NCBI GenBank assembly: GCA_028551475.1
Contig: CM052361.1
Location: forward strand, 3,293,501 to 3,357,500
DNA length: 64,000 bases
Direction: 5' to 3'
Source: Casuarina equisetifolia
Lineage: Eukaryota > Streptophyta > Magnoliopsida > Fagales > Casuarinaceae
Shown in pieces: positions 13,401 through 25,776 of the stretch. The notes beneath the pieces were generated by a model, which worked only from the letters and a program-made list of their open reading frames with translations, was not told the DNA's origin and ran no database searches. Positions within the stretch are counted from its first letter, which is position 1. Each line of letters starts with the position of its first letter. Both the position numbers and the translations under genes were made by a program.

Positions 13401-16400
13401 CCTTTGACAGCACTTTGCCCAAATTACCTTGTTGAGTCCATTTATTTTCCTATTTCACCTCAACAAGCAGGCCCTACACATTTTCTTCACTGCGTTAGAA
13501 AATAATGAATGTATCTAAAATTTCATACTTTTTGATACACAAGGCATTGCAATATTTGGAGTGAAAACTGTCTTGTTTGTCTTATATATACATGAGCTTC
13601 TTAAAATTTAAAGCTTGGATTTTGAATTTTCAACTATTCTCTATCCATTGTGCACTATATTCTGATAAATGAATAACTGATGATTTCAGTTTTGCTGTTC
13701 CCAGATATTTATTAATCAGGGTATTGTGACTATTATTAGTTTGCAGATAATGAAGATCTCCATATCCAGTGGAGGGAAGCAAAAAGGAGCAACAAGATGA
13801 AAGTGGTATCATTGATTAAAGAGAAAACGGGATACTCTGTCAGTCCTGATGCATTGTTTGATATACAGGTAACTTGCTGTATGAGTTCTTTCCGTACGAA
13901 TGTGAAAAGTGACTGCGGGAGTAACTAGTTTCTCAGATGAGGCGAAAGGAAAAATTAACAGAATAAAGGACAAGGCTATGATATGTTCCATATGCCTTGT
14001 GTAGATGAAATATCAGACAAATTATAGAGATGATATTGCTGTGGTTTGCACTTAAAGAGGAAAGTTTTTCTGAATGCTCCAATACCTCAGTTCATGGTTC
14101 AATGTTCTTGCAAGATAACGTGTCTAGAGAAAAAATGTATGCATATGGAGTTTTGTAAATTAACCATGGGGTTTAAAACTTGTAAGCCAGTATGTGTGAT
14201 TGGTAGTTTGTGGCTACCACACATTTCAATTCTGTTTTTCCTTCTCCTCTCTGAAAGTGCCTTTTCTTGCATTTCATGGTGAACTGATAGATGGATAAAT
14301 TATTTGTAGGTGAAGCGCATCCACGAATACAAGAGGCAACTATTGAATATCTTGGGAATTGTTTACCGCTACAAGAAGATGAAAGAAATGAGTGCAGAAG
14401 AAAGGAGAGCAAAGTTTGTTCCACGAGTTTGTATATTTGGGGGAAAAGCATTTGCTACCTATGTGCAAGCCAAGAGAATTGTAAAATTTATCACTGATGT
14501 TGGGGCTACAATAAACCATGATCCTGAAATAGGTGACTTACTGAAGGTATGGGTGGCTTTGATCTTACTAATTTATTCTTCAAAAAGTCATCAAACATTG
14601 ATATCTCTGTCAAAAAGTTAGCTCTAAGTGTTCATGATGTAGTTACTGGAATCAAGCGTCTTTTCTCATCAAGAGTCTCACATCATGTAGTTACTGGTAT
14701 CAATTGCGTAAATTCTCTATGTCCTTGGCAGTGATCAAAACATAGGCTTTTGTCTCTGTCACAGGGGTGTCTCTTTGTGAAGATTGGTGGCACATATTGT
14801 GACACAACAAGGTTTTTCTGGATTCTTCAGAAAATGGGGTGACTTGTCTTTACCACTGTTTAATCAGCTTGGATCCTACCCACTTTCTGATAATCTCAAT
14901 CCAATTCGATCTATAGATCTATGTTTCCACATTATTGACTTCGATTAATTCAAATTGGATTTCTGAAAGAACTCAAACTTCTCTCTTGAAATGTGTATGG
15001 GTTGCTTGCTGCAAATTCCTTTGCATTAGTCGATCAGAGTTATTGTTGTTTGTGTCTTTGTCCTGTATTACAATATCAGGGTTATTGTATTGCGGCCAGA
15101 GTTCATAATCTTGTTCTTTTGTATTAGGTTGTTTTTGTCCCAGATTACAACGTTAGTGTTGCTGAATTGCTTATTCCTGCGAGTGAGCTATCAGAGCACA
15201 TAAGGTATTTCACTTTCATTCTTAATATATTATCTTGCTTTTGTCTCTTGTTCTATAGTTTGTATTTGCTGCTATTGCAAGTGGGAGTTGGTCTCAAATG
15301 TTTTCCGCTATTCATGTTGTTAATGGATGATTTTGCTTATCTGGCTAGCCAATATGTGGCCTCCTTTCTATAGATATTACAGGCCTGTGCTATACTTAGC
15401 GAGGCAAGCCAAGGCAAAACCCTCTCAATTGAGGCCCAAAATTGATTTTAGGGGGAGCTTGAGGGTCCTACCCTTTTGCTGGATCTGGGTCCTGATGGAG
15501 CCTTCTAGATCTTTTCTTTACTGTAATTGTGCAATGCTTGAAAGGTGCATGGTAGATAAATGATGGGAAGCAAGACTAACTAGTGCTAAAGTCAGGTTCA
15601 GGGTTCTGTAATTTTCTGAAGTGCTTATTCAATTGGCTGTCTGATCCTAGTTCTGTGATATTGATGCAGTGGATTTTAAGTTCTTTCTTCACACGGCCTG
15701 TTATGTCTCTGTGTTTCAGTATTAATACCAAAAGAAAAACCAGTTATTTTTGGGGACTGGGAATGTTTTCAGATCTGTTGCTTGGTACTTTTTGGCAGTT
15801 CCAAGTGCAACTAAGTAATTTCGGTACAACTAGAATCGAGCCTAAGAATATTTACCGTAATGCCAAAAGTATTCACTAGTTGATGGAAATGTCCAGTCAA
15901 GAGAGCTTGAAGCCTTCTGCTGTGATAAATATACAAAGTACTTGGTTTGATGTTTAATTTTCGTATTTTCTTATTGAGTGTTGACTTGTTGAAGTGCAAT
16001 GAGGATATGTGGAAGTGAAGAATGATTTATCGATGTCATTATGTATGAGTAAGTTTTGTTGAATAAAGATTTCATACAACTGCTCATCTTCTCTTGTTCC
16101 TCCTTTCTTTCTTAGTACTGCTGGAATGGAGGCCAGTGGAACCAGCAATATGAAGTTTGCAATGAATGGCTGCATTCTGATTGGAACCTTGGATGGTGCA
16201 AATGTTGAAATAAGAGAAGAGGTTGGAGAGGACAACTTCTTCCTCTTTGGTGCTAAAGCTCACGAGATTGCAGGGCTCCGGAAAGAAAGAGCTGAAGGGA
16301 AGGTATGCCCTTATGAGCAAATTATCACTCTTCCTCTGTTCTTTTGCTACTAAATCAGCCTTGTTGTTTATGTTGTAGCAATGATTGTAGGGTACTTCTC

Positions 16401-17457
16401 TTTCAATTCTAATCTTGCTGAACTCTTGATGTAGTTTGTTCCTGACCCACGTTTTGAGGAAGTGAAAGAGTTCGTGAGAAGTGGTGCTTTTGGTTCTAAC
16501 AACTATGATGAATTGATGGGATCTTTGGAAGGAAATGAAGGTTTTGGCCGTGCTGATTATTTCCTCGTGGGCAAGGACTTCCCCAGTTACATAGAATGCC
16601 AAGACAAGGTTGATGAGGCATATCGAAACCAAAAGGTGAGGTTTATATGCATTTCTGTTTGCAGTTTGTTGTTACAGTCTATGTAACAAAAATTATGAAG
16701 TACACTTTTTCATATCTATCTAATGGGTCCATTTGAATGCGTACGCGTATTTGCTTCAATCCATAATACCTCAAGAATTTTCTTGCATGTCAATTTCTTT
16801 CGTGGCTCATTCATCAAAGCACATTCAACTCAAAATAGTTTCGGCTGATAAATTGTGCAATATTCATCTAATTTAATGATCATGGCCGATGGTTTTTCAC
16901 CTTGCTTCTGATGATAATTGATATTCATTGGTGTTGGCATAAAATTATATATTGTCGGTTGCCTCGTGTTTACATTTTTGTAGGCACTTCTCACACTTGC
17001 AGTCAAAAGCATAAATCATTCTTTTTTTTTTTTTTTGGTGGTTTTATTTGTGCCTCATATCTCTGGTAATATTTTAACAGGAGATGTAGTCCTGCATCTT
17101 AGATTCATACATGGTTTATCAATCAAGCATATCCTAGTAAAACGTTGCAAAATATGCTCCAATTTTGGAATATTCACGAAAACTGTTGCAAATGGTTGGC
17201 GGTTGTTCAAACTGCTTCCCTTAATAACATAAGTGCATGGGCTTCTGTCGGCACTTTCTCACACATGTAATCACAAACACAAATCATTCTAATTTGGTAA
17301 TATTATTTGTGCCTAATATCTGCTGTTATTGTTGGTTCAGAGATGGACAAGAATGTCGATCTTGAATACAGCGGGATCATACAAGTTCAGTAGTGACAGG
17401 ACGATCCATGAGTATGCCAAAGATATATGGAACATTCAACCTTTCCAACTGCCGTAG
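7413..17457 (+). CDS. PHO1: plastidic alpha-glucan phosphorylase, L-type, copy 1 (intact)
   Basis: Fifteen exons: 7413-7629, 8415-8653, 8749-8850, 9990-10166, 10269-10544, 11029-11300, 12027-12144, 12232-12615, 12766-12918, 13740-13868, 14310-14546, 15128-15204, 16116-16302, 16435-16635, 17341-17457. All junctions are GT-AG and in phase, giving 961 residues, close to the potato L-type enzyme. The enzyme (EC 2.4.1.1, GT35) reversibly moves glucose between glucose-1-phosphate and starch or maltodextrin ends in plastids. Exon 1 is a Ser/Arg/Ala-rich transit peptide. Visible motifs are [16 protein letters not shown] (exon 4), [10 protein letters not shown] (5), NDTHP (6), [12 protein letters not shown] (11) and the pyridoxal-phosphate site [14 protein letters not shown] (exon 13, Lys near 807). 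Residues about 508-562 (exon 8) are the acidic, Pro/Glu/Lys-rich L-type insertion, shorter here than the roughly 78 residues of potato. Confidence 0.95.
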
Positions 17458-18298
17458 ACGTGTACATTGTAGAGAGTGGCGGAGTTGGTATTGGTACTTA
17501 GTGGTGGCAGTGGCCCTTCATTATTGCACTCTCTTTCGTTCGACCCTTTTTCTGGCTATGTGAAGTAAAATGCTGGGATCAAGGCGTAGTTCAAGTTATA
17601 TTATGTAATAAATGGTCCGAAGCGTATGGGCTTCTGTCACTCAATTTTGTATGGCTCACCAATCACCATGGTTGAGCCATCATAACAGATGCTGAATTAC
17701 CTTATGCTCCGCCTTGAAATAAAAATGCTTAGATTTTCTGGTCAAAAGCTTATAGTAGCACCCCACCATGCAACAGCAGTATCCATCCTTCATTCTTGAG
17801 GATGCTGTCTCTACACTTGAAAGGTGAGGTTGTAGTTCCCTTCCCAGTGTATGTTACCTGTTTCATCTTACCATTCTTTTTCCTCTTATAAATTGGTTTT
17901 GGTTTGAATCAAATTCCAGCACACAATTCTTGCATATAAAATTTCCCTCATTAATGTATTGTACTCGCCCTGAGAACAAACTAAGTATGATTTGGCCATG
18001 TGGCTACTGTCTTGGTTCAAGAAATGGAAGCTATCAGAATGGAGCTGTATTAATCTTTTAAATTTATTGGAAAGTCAACAGATCAAATCAATGGAGTTTC
18101 AGGTCATTGGAGAAACTAAAATAAATGACCTACTCAAAAATCTTCCCTCGATGAGGAAGCAAGGTTGATTACATTATGTTAAATATATCCAGAAAACTTC
18201 CAAAACTAATCTTTAGGTGGCAGTAGCGACTCTTGTTCTATATGTTTCCTATCTTTAGACTGACAACACTACATATTACACACGTCTTCACCCCACCT
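17458..18298. other. PHO1 3' UTR and intergenic sequence
   Basis: The first 300 or so bases are conserved after the stop codons of all three PHO1 copies (compare 44295-44760 and 62801-63250), so this is the PHO1 3' UTR carried along in the duplications. The rest, up to the stop of the minus-strand zinc-finger gene, shows nothing further. Confidence 0.6.
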
Positions 18299-20462
18299 TC
18301 AAGAACTTTCCTTCCCTGTCTCCGAATCCTCCAGAGGGCGAGCTGCCTTTCTTTTGCTCTTATGCCGACCATCTTTCACAACCTTCTGTTCTTTTATCCT
18401 AAAATCTCCTATAGGTTCAGCTCCCTCCTTCGGACTTTTTGGCAAATCAACTGCTTTGCCCACATCACCAATATTGCGCCGTTCTCCTCGTCCAGATTGG
18501 GCAGGGGCGGCTGCTTGATTTAATTTCTGGAGGTTCTTCTTGTGCTTCTTTCCCATCTTATGCTTCTTTAGTAACGATACAGTGAGACAATCAATTTTAC
18601 AAACTAAACAATATGCAGGTCGCGCAACCATTGTCTTACTTTTCTCTTTCTTCCCAGTACTATTTCGACACGGCTGAGCTGTGTCGTCAGGTTGGTGAGG
18701 GAAGCTTGGATTTGCAATAAACGGCTGCCCTCTCACATTTGATGGCATTGACACCCCCTGCAAAAGGTAAATATGAGCAACTCAATTTCAGAAAAAAAAA
18801 AAAGAAGGAAAAAATAGTACATGCACAAATGTCAATTTTTTATCCTTTCTTTAAACCCTTTACATTTTGTTATCCTCTGTTTCCTCGTTGTGCAGGGAAG
18901 CCCCATCACTAAACAAAGGAAGAGTCTAAGTTGTTTTACACAACGGTACAACCAAGATCAACCAAAATATCGTAGGAAGATGCCTCTGGAGTTACGAAGA
19001 AGCTAACCTGGTTACACCAGTTCCACTCTTAATCAAAACATAAACACGCTCAAGACAAGCAAAAGTGTATGCCGAGAATTGCAGCATCAGTTCCTAACCT
19101 ATCTACGCTGCATAACCTTCAAGATGTCCCTTCCTTTCTACATTGGATAACGTGGTTAGAATGTCTCCAAACTCCGCTTGTTGTGCCGTGCAAGATACAA
19201 CATGCAGATTAACAACAAATTTAGAAGGTTTAAACTAATATAATGTCTTACATTTTTTGTAGTATCTTTTAATTATTATTATTTTTTTATACTTTTTTCT
19301 CATCAAATGAGCATTTTATAAATTCTCTCATCAATAGAATTCATGAGAAAAGTTCTCTCTAACAACTACTTAGTTCCAAAGGGGCTTTATCAGTAATAAG
19401 GCTCATCCACTAGGTTTTTCCATTTTTGTTAATTAATACTAAACAAAATTATAATTACATAGATATTAAGAAAACCTACTACAAAAAAAAATAATAACAT
19501 TTAATTTTTATAATTACATAGATACTCTTTATAATTACATAGATACTTCTAATTGTAATAAGATATTATAATTATACCTTCTAATCTAATTATTTGATCA
19601 ATTCTAAGAATTTCAAACTCTATCAATGCACCGACAATCCTCATGGTGAAAAACTTACAAGCATAAAAAAGCTGCAAACTGGGCACGTAGAAATAAGGAC
19701 AGCAATGAGGTCCCTAATTAAAAACACATTGGATGTTTGACTCACTTATGAACTGACAAAATTATTTACCTGCTTAAGCTCGCTGGATTGACTACATCTA
19801 TCGTGAAAGAATCGAAAGGAATGAATTTTTCTAATTGCTAGATTTTTGAAAGGGTTGGCAAACACAGCAGACAGTGCTAATGGTCTGAGAGTATTCTCTT
19901 CACCCCATTTCATGCCTCCCGAAATTTACCTGCCACCTCACCAGCAATCGTAAGACAACCAAATTTTGGCATTCAAAACTTCGAATTTCTTTCTTTTCTC
20001 ACGCTTTCTTACCAACCAACTAAACACCAAAACCACGAATGCATTAACAAATTAACGATTAATTTCTCAAGAAATCCATAAAATAAGTTAATGAAACCCA
20101 AAATTAAATTGACATGCACAGTGAAAAAATCTTATGTAATTAAGGAATTACACACAGCTTCACAGCCAACTGGGTTCGTAGAAATCAGGTCTTAGTACCC
20201 GCACGAGCCCGCTTCCACTGCAAGCATGGCTATCAGTGCCTAAATGGACATCTGTCGGGGCCAAGGCTGTGGTAAAAGTCATTGGGTTCCACAGAGTGAG
20301 GGAAACTGCGTTCGCGTTTGAAGAGTAGTACGGGTGATGGGAAGAAGAGTGGGGTGGAGGGTGGGGGTCTCCGGATCTCCGGTCAAGGTTCGGTGGTCGC
20401 GGTCCCGGTGGGTTTGGGTTATACTCAGGCCATATGGTGCCGTCCACCGAGTCCTGCTTCAT
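18299..20462 (-). CDS. U1-type C2H2 zinc-finger protein, copy 1 (exon 1 possibly damaged)
   Basis: Exon 2 (18757-18299, acceptor CTTTTGCAG) encodes 152 residues with one matrin/U1-type finger: YCLVCKIDC, then HKMGKKHKKNL. Such fingers usually bind double-stranded or structured RNA. Exon 1 starts at ATG 20462, with an in-frame TAA upstream, and encodes a Pro/Ser/His-rich segment ending in LGTDSHAC. A donor at 20198 (GTGCGG then GTACTA) joins exon 2 in phase 0 for 240 residues. However, the scrap at 44.9 kb has about 29 more bases here and runs in another frame to a stronger donor (SYGA then GTGAGT), which also joins exon 2 in phase 0. Copy 1 may thus have a frameshifting deletion bypassed by a substitute donor, or be non-functional. 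The specific family member is not recognised. Confidence 0.55.
19207..19612. mobile_element. AT-rich insertion of about 400 bp in the zinc-finger intron (possible MITE)
   Basis: The homologous intron near 53150-53180 runs directly from CAACATGCA to TCAAACTCTAT, whereas here about 400 bp of very AT-rich sequence separates the two. The insert has runs of TTATTATTATT and short direct repeats (ATAATTACATAGATA). I could not define clear terminal inverted repeats, so a deletion in the other copy is the alternative. Confidence 0.4.
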
Positions 20463-20630
20463 ACAGAACTTTTCCGAGAGAGATTTTCTCTTTCCTTACC
20501 TTTTCTTGTTCTGTCCAATTCATAGGGGAAAGCGGAGCCTAAGAGGGATTCTGGATATTGGATCTAGGCTCATCGTAGACATTAAAGCTACAGGTTTCAG
20601 CTCGACACCAAAGTCTAAGCCAGGGGCTTA

Positions 20631-20808
20631 TTGATGATCTTTGTCCCTCGTGTTTTGAACCACAGACTTCCAGCAATATCCTCACCCACCTCTGTTTCCA
20701 TTAAAACACAGCTTCTTCCTGGCATGGGCAAGAAGCAGCATTTGGAATGGACTGCAGAGTCCATTTCTTCCTCTGGAAATGAGAGGGTCTCTCTCTTGAA
20801 TAAGGAGG
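20631..20808 (+). other. unrecognised possible exon, head-to-head with the zinc-finger gene
   Basis: A plus-strand open frame starts at ATG 20631 or 20634 and runs 58-59 codons to a plausible donor (AATAAGGAG then GTTAGC) at 20809. The first residues are basic and Ser/Pro-rich, and then it turns polar (GKKQHLEWTAES). No continuation is visible downstream, where the CG-1 cassette array begins at about 20880. It could be the stranded first exon of a gene cut off by the rearrangement. On the other strand, 20772-20701 could be a 23-codon last exon for CG-1 copy A (acceptor TTTCCAG, in phase). I cannot decide between these. Confidence 0.25.
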
Positions 20809-21028
20809 TTAGCTTTCTTTCTTTTTGTTCCTTTTTTTTCTTTTTTGGTCTGGCTTATTGGTTATTACGAGGGTTATGTCTGTTCAACATGTATATGTAT
20901 ATGTATATGCATATATTGATTACACATTTATATAATTTGATGCCCCTGCATATATGTTTTTACAAGATGTATACATGATGAGAGAAAAGCGTAAAGGAAG
21001 CATACTAGACTTGAGTTGTTATACTTAC

Positions 21029-24000
21029 CCCATCATCCCCTGAACCACATACTGGAATTCGATTTGACTGATTCTCAACTAAGGCTTCACCTGACCAAAA
21101 AAATTTTTTTTTTAAAAAAAAAAAAGGAAAAAAGGCTAAGTGAATGTGTCTGTCTAGTTACTAGCCCTGCTATACAAAACATGTGTCAGTTACCTCTTGT
21201 AGCTACAGTTGAGTTTTTAGAATCAGTTGGTTGCTGAAAATCATCCCAGCCACCAGTATTACGATCATATGATATCTGTGCGGGAAACTGGAAATCCTCA
21301 TGAGGGTCAAATCCGAAATCCCAAGATGATCCAAGTAGCAAATCTCCAGAAAAACCAGTTGATCCTTCAAAAAGCAAACGGAATTAGATATTGAGAACAT
21401 GGGATGATGATGATGATGAAAATATTCGATCAAGATATTAACTACTTGACCATCCTTGTAAATGCATACACTAATTATCTAACTTAACTTGAATAATTAA
21501 AATTTTTAGTGAAGAACAAATCTTTCTCTGACCTCTGTACCATGTAATGAATAAAAGTAAGCCACTTCGCTATCAAAGCAATGTATGATCAATTTCTATA
21601 TGTTTAACTAACAGTACCTGGAATTCCTCCCATGCCTGTGTGATTAGCACCAGATTCAACCTGTTTATGAAGTCAACGTCATAAATTAAAAGCATAAAAG
21701 ATATTCTTATACAAAGGAAAATAGAGGTAAAATTGAGGCACATTAAGATGTAAGGTTAAAACTAGTGGTTTACTGTAGGCACTATATACGACATTCCAAA
21801 GACTTGAGTTATTATACTTACCCCATCATCCCCGGAACCACATACTGGATTTCGATTTGACCGATTCTCAACTAAGGCTTCACCTGACCAAAAAATTTAA
21901 AAAAAAAAGAAAGAAAGGAAAAAAGGCTAAGTGAATGAGTCTGTCTAGTTACTAGCCCTGCTGTACAAAGCATGTGTCAGTTACCTCTTGTAGCTACAGT
22001 TGAGTTGTTAGAATGCTGAAAATCATCCCAGCCACTAGTATTATGATCACATGATGTCTGAGCCGGGAATTGCAAATCCTTATAAGGATCAAATTCGAAA
22101 TCCGAAAGAGAAAGATCTGGGATATCCTCAAAAAGCAAAGGGTGAGAATATTGTATATATAATTTAAGAAAAATATAGTATTAGAGAGTTGAGAACATGG
22201 AATGTTGATGAAAATATTGGATCAAGATACTAATTACTTGACCATCTTTGTAAATGCAGACATTAATTATCTAACTTAATGAGAATAACTAAAAAGTTTA
22301 GCAAAGAACACATCTTTCTCTTGCCTTCTCTAAACTTAAATTACCGGTATGCATAATGAATAAAAGTAAGTCACTTCACTATCAAAGTAATATAGGATCA
22401 ATTTCTATATGTTCAACTAACATTACCTGGAATTCCTTCCATGCCACTTTGATTATCACCATATTCAACCTGTTTATGAAATCAGTGTCATAAATTAAAA
22501 GCATAAAAGAGATTTTTATATAGAAGGAGAATAGAAGTAAACTTGAGGCACATTAACTAGGTTAAAACTAATAGTTTACTTTGGGTACCATATCCAATAT
22601 ACCAAAGGCATAGTCAGAAGGAGAAGAAAAAGACTGGAGATGTGGGAAAAGACTTATGGTTATCCAATATACATGTTTATGAATATATTGGTTAGATATT
22701 TATACAACCAGATGAACCTACTAATATGTATTTACAAAAAGTGTATATGCATATATGTGAATACATGCAGGAGAAAAACATATAGGAAGCATACTAGACT
22801 TGCATTATTCTACTTACATCATCGCAGGAACCACATACTGAAGCTCTACTTGGTGGAAAATCAACAAAATCTTCGTCAGTGAAAGAGGAGGAGAAAGGCG
22901 GCCTAGTAAACCTATTGATTGACTGGGATGAGCTCGGCCGTCCTAACAATTCTTCAAAAAGAAACAGGTGAACATATTGTATATCCAATTGTAAGAAAAA
23001 TGTAGGATTAGTGAATTGAAAATATCGGATGATGAAAATATTAGATCAAGATACTAGTGGTTTGACCATACCTATAAATGCAGACACTAATTTTCTAACT
23101 CATTTAAAATAACTAACAAATTTAGTGCAAGAACGTATTTTCCTCCTACCTTCTCTAAACTTTAATTACTAGTTTGTGTAATGAATAAAAAAAGTAAGCC
23201 ACTTCTCTGTCACAGCAGTGTAGGATCAATTTCTATACGTTCAACTGATGTTACCTGGAATTTCTTCCATGCCAGAGTGATTAGCACCAGATTCCTCCTG
23301 CTTATGAAATCAATGTCATAAACTAAAGGCATAAAAGAAATTTTTATACCAAAGGAAAACAAAGGTAAAATTGAGTCACATTAAGATGCCTTAGGTTAAA
23401 ATTGGTGGTTTACTTTTGGCACCCAATCCAACATATCAAAGGCATAGTAAAAAAGAGAAGAAAAGGACACCAGATGAGGGAAAAAAGTCTTACGGTTATC
23501 CAAATATACATGTATGTGTATATTTATATATTGATTACACATTTATATAGATTGATGCACCTAAAAATATATGTTTTTACAAGATGAATATATGCATATA
23601 TGGGTATACATGATAGGAAAAAAAAACATATAGGAAGCACACTACTTACATCATCGGCCAGAGAGCCACACGCTAGAGTTCGAGATGACTGAGTATCAAC
23701 TAAAGCTTCACCTGCCAAAAGGAAGGGGAAAAGGGCACAGTGAATGAGGCTGTCTAGTCACTAGCCCTGCTGCACAGAGCATGTGTCAGTTACCTCTTGT
23801 AGGTGCAGTCGAGTTGTTAGGATCGCTTGGTTGTAGAAAATAATCCGAGCAACGAGTGTTAAGATTGTATGTTATCTGAGCCGGAACTTCAAAATTCTTT
23901 GATGGACCAAATGGCAAATCCTCACAAGGATTGGATAGGAAATTCGCACAATAACGACGTAGGAAATCCGGAAAACGACCTTGCTGGAAATCCCCAGGAC

Positions 24001-25776
24001 CTGTTGACTCTTTGAAAAGCAAAGGGTGAGAATATTATACATACAATTCTATGAAAAATACAAGATTAATGAATTGAGAATATCATATGACAAAAATATT
24101 AGATCAAGATATCAGTTGCTTGACCATCCCTATAAATGCAGACATTATTTGTCTAACTCAGTTAAAATAACTAAAAAGATTAGTGAAAGAAAAAAAATCT
24201 TCCTCTAGCCTTCTCTAAACTTTAATTACTAGTATGTGTAATGATTAAAAATAAGTCACTTCTCTATCAAAGCAGTATAAGATCAATTTCTATATGTTCA
24301 ACTAACATTACCTGGAGTTTCTTCCAAGCTTCGGTGATTAGCAGCAGCTTCCTCCTATTTATGAAATTAATGTCGAAAATTAAAAGCATAAAAGAGATTT
24401 TTATATTGAAGGAGAACAAAGGTAAAATTGAGGCACATTAAGATGTCTCAAGTTAAAACTAGTGGTTTTGGCACTATATCCAACATACCAAAGGCATTGT
24501 CAGAAGGAGAAGAAAAGGAGTCAAAATGAGGGGAAAGAGTCTTACAATTATCCAAGTATACATGTATATGTTTATGTATGTATGAATTACACATTTATAT
24601 AGATAAATGCACCGCCCTATACGTATTCAAAAACTGTTTACATGCATATATGTGAATACTTGGAGGAGAGAAGCATATAGGAAGCACGCTAGAGTTGAGT
24701 TATTCTACTTACATCATCACATGAATCACATATTGAAGCTCGACTTGATTGATAATCAACTAAATCTTCATCTGTGAAAGAGGCGGAGAAAGGAGGCCTA
24801 GTGAACCTATTGATTGATTTGGATGAGCTTGGCTGTCCTAACAATTCTTCAAAAAGCAAAGGGTGAGAACATTGTATATACAATTGTGAGAAAAATACAG
24901 AATTTGTGAATTGAGAATATCAGATGATGAAAATATTAGATCAAGATATCAATTGCTTGACCATATTTGTAAATGTAGGCACTAATTGTCTAACTTAATT
25001 AAAAAAACTAAAAGATTTAGTGAAAGAACGCATCTTCCTCTAACCTTTTCTAAACTTCAATTACTGGTATGTGTAATGAATAAAAGTAAGCCACTTCTCC
25101 ATCAAAGCGATATAGGATCAATTTCTATACAGTCAACTGACGTTACCTGAAATTTCTTCCATGCCAAAGTGACTAGCACCAGATTCCTCCTGCTTATGAA
25201 ATCAATGTAATAAATTAAAAGCATAAAAGAGATTTGTATTCCAAAGGAAAACGAGGGTAAAATTAAGGCACATTAAGATGGCCGATCCAACATATCAAAG
25301 GCCTAGTCAAAAAGAGAAGAAAAGGACACCTGATGAGGGAAAAGTCTTACAGTTATCCAAACATACATGTATATGTATATTTATATATTGATTACACTTT
25401 TATACAGATTGATGCACCTACATATATGTTTTTACAAGATGAATATATGCATACATGGGTATACATGATAGAAGAAAAGCATATAAGAAGCACTCTAGAC
25501 TTAAATTATTCTACTTACATCATCAGTTAGGGAACCACATGCTAGAGTTCGATATGACTGATTATCAACTAAAGCTTCACCTGCCAAAAAGAAGGGGAAA
25601 AGGGCACAGTGAATGAGGCTGACTAGTCACTAGCCCTGCTGCACAAAGCTTGTGTCAGTTACCTCTTGTCGGTGCAGTTGAGTTGTTGGAATCATTTTGT
25701 TGTTCAAGCTTGTCCTGGTCAATAGTTCTAGGATCATGAAGTATCTCATCGTGACTTTGAATGTTCTTACCAGTAC
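21029..25776 (-). repeat. array of six exon cassettes (Z-X-Y) in CG-1 copy A
   Basis: Each unit of about 0.8-1.06 kb repeats exons and introns together. Z is always 43 nt and reads like EESGANHSGMEEIPG (25147, 24312, 23255, 22427, 21618; the end of the CG-1 exon at 26002 serves as Z of unit 1). X is 114, 216, 132 or 171 nt and ends near NNSTAPTRG (25663, 23794, 21985, 21194). Y is always 62 nt and reads like GEALVDNQS then CGS and DD (25519, 23650, 21822, 21029). In units 2 and 4, X and Y are one 134-nt exon (24713, 22818), reading SINRFTRPPFS. X is phase 1-1, Y 1-0 and Z 0-1, so any whole cassette can be gained or lost without a frameshift. Introns contain alternating AT repeats such as ATACATGTATATG. 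Confidence 0.85.

Noticed and set aside
16084-16632. Minus-strand frame of 182 codons in the PHO1 3' half
   Set aside because: It lies exactly antisense to PHO1 exons 13 and 14 and recurs in the other PHO1 copies only because those exons are conserved.
20452-20499. Intron on the minus strand just upstream of the zinc-finger ATG (AAAAG then GTAAGG)
   Set aside because: The donor looks strong but the nearest acceptor would give a 48-bp intron, too short for a plant.
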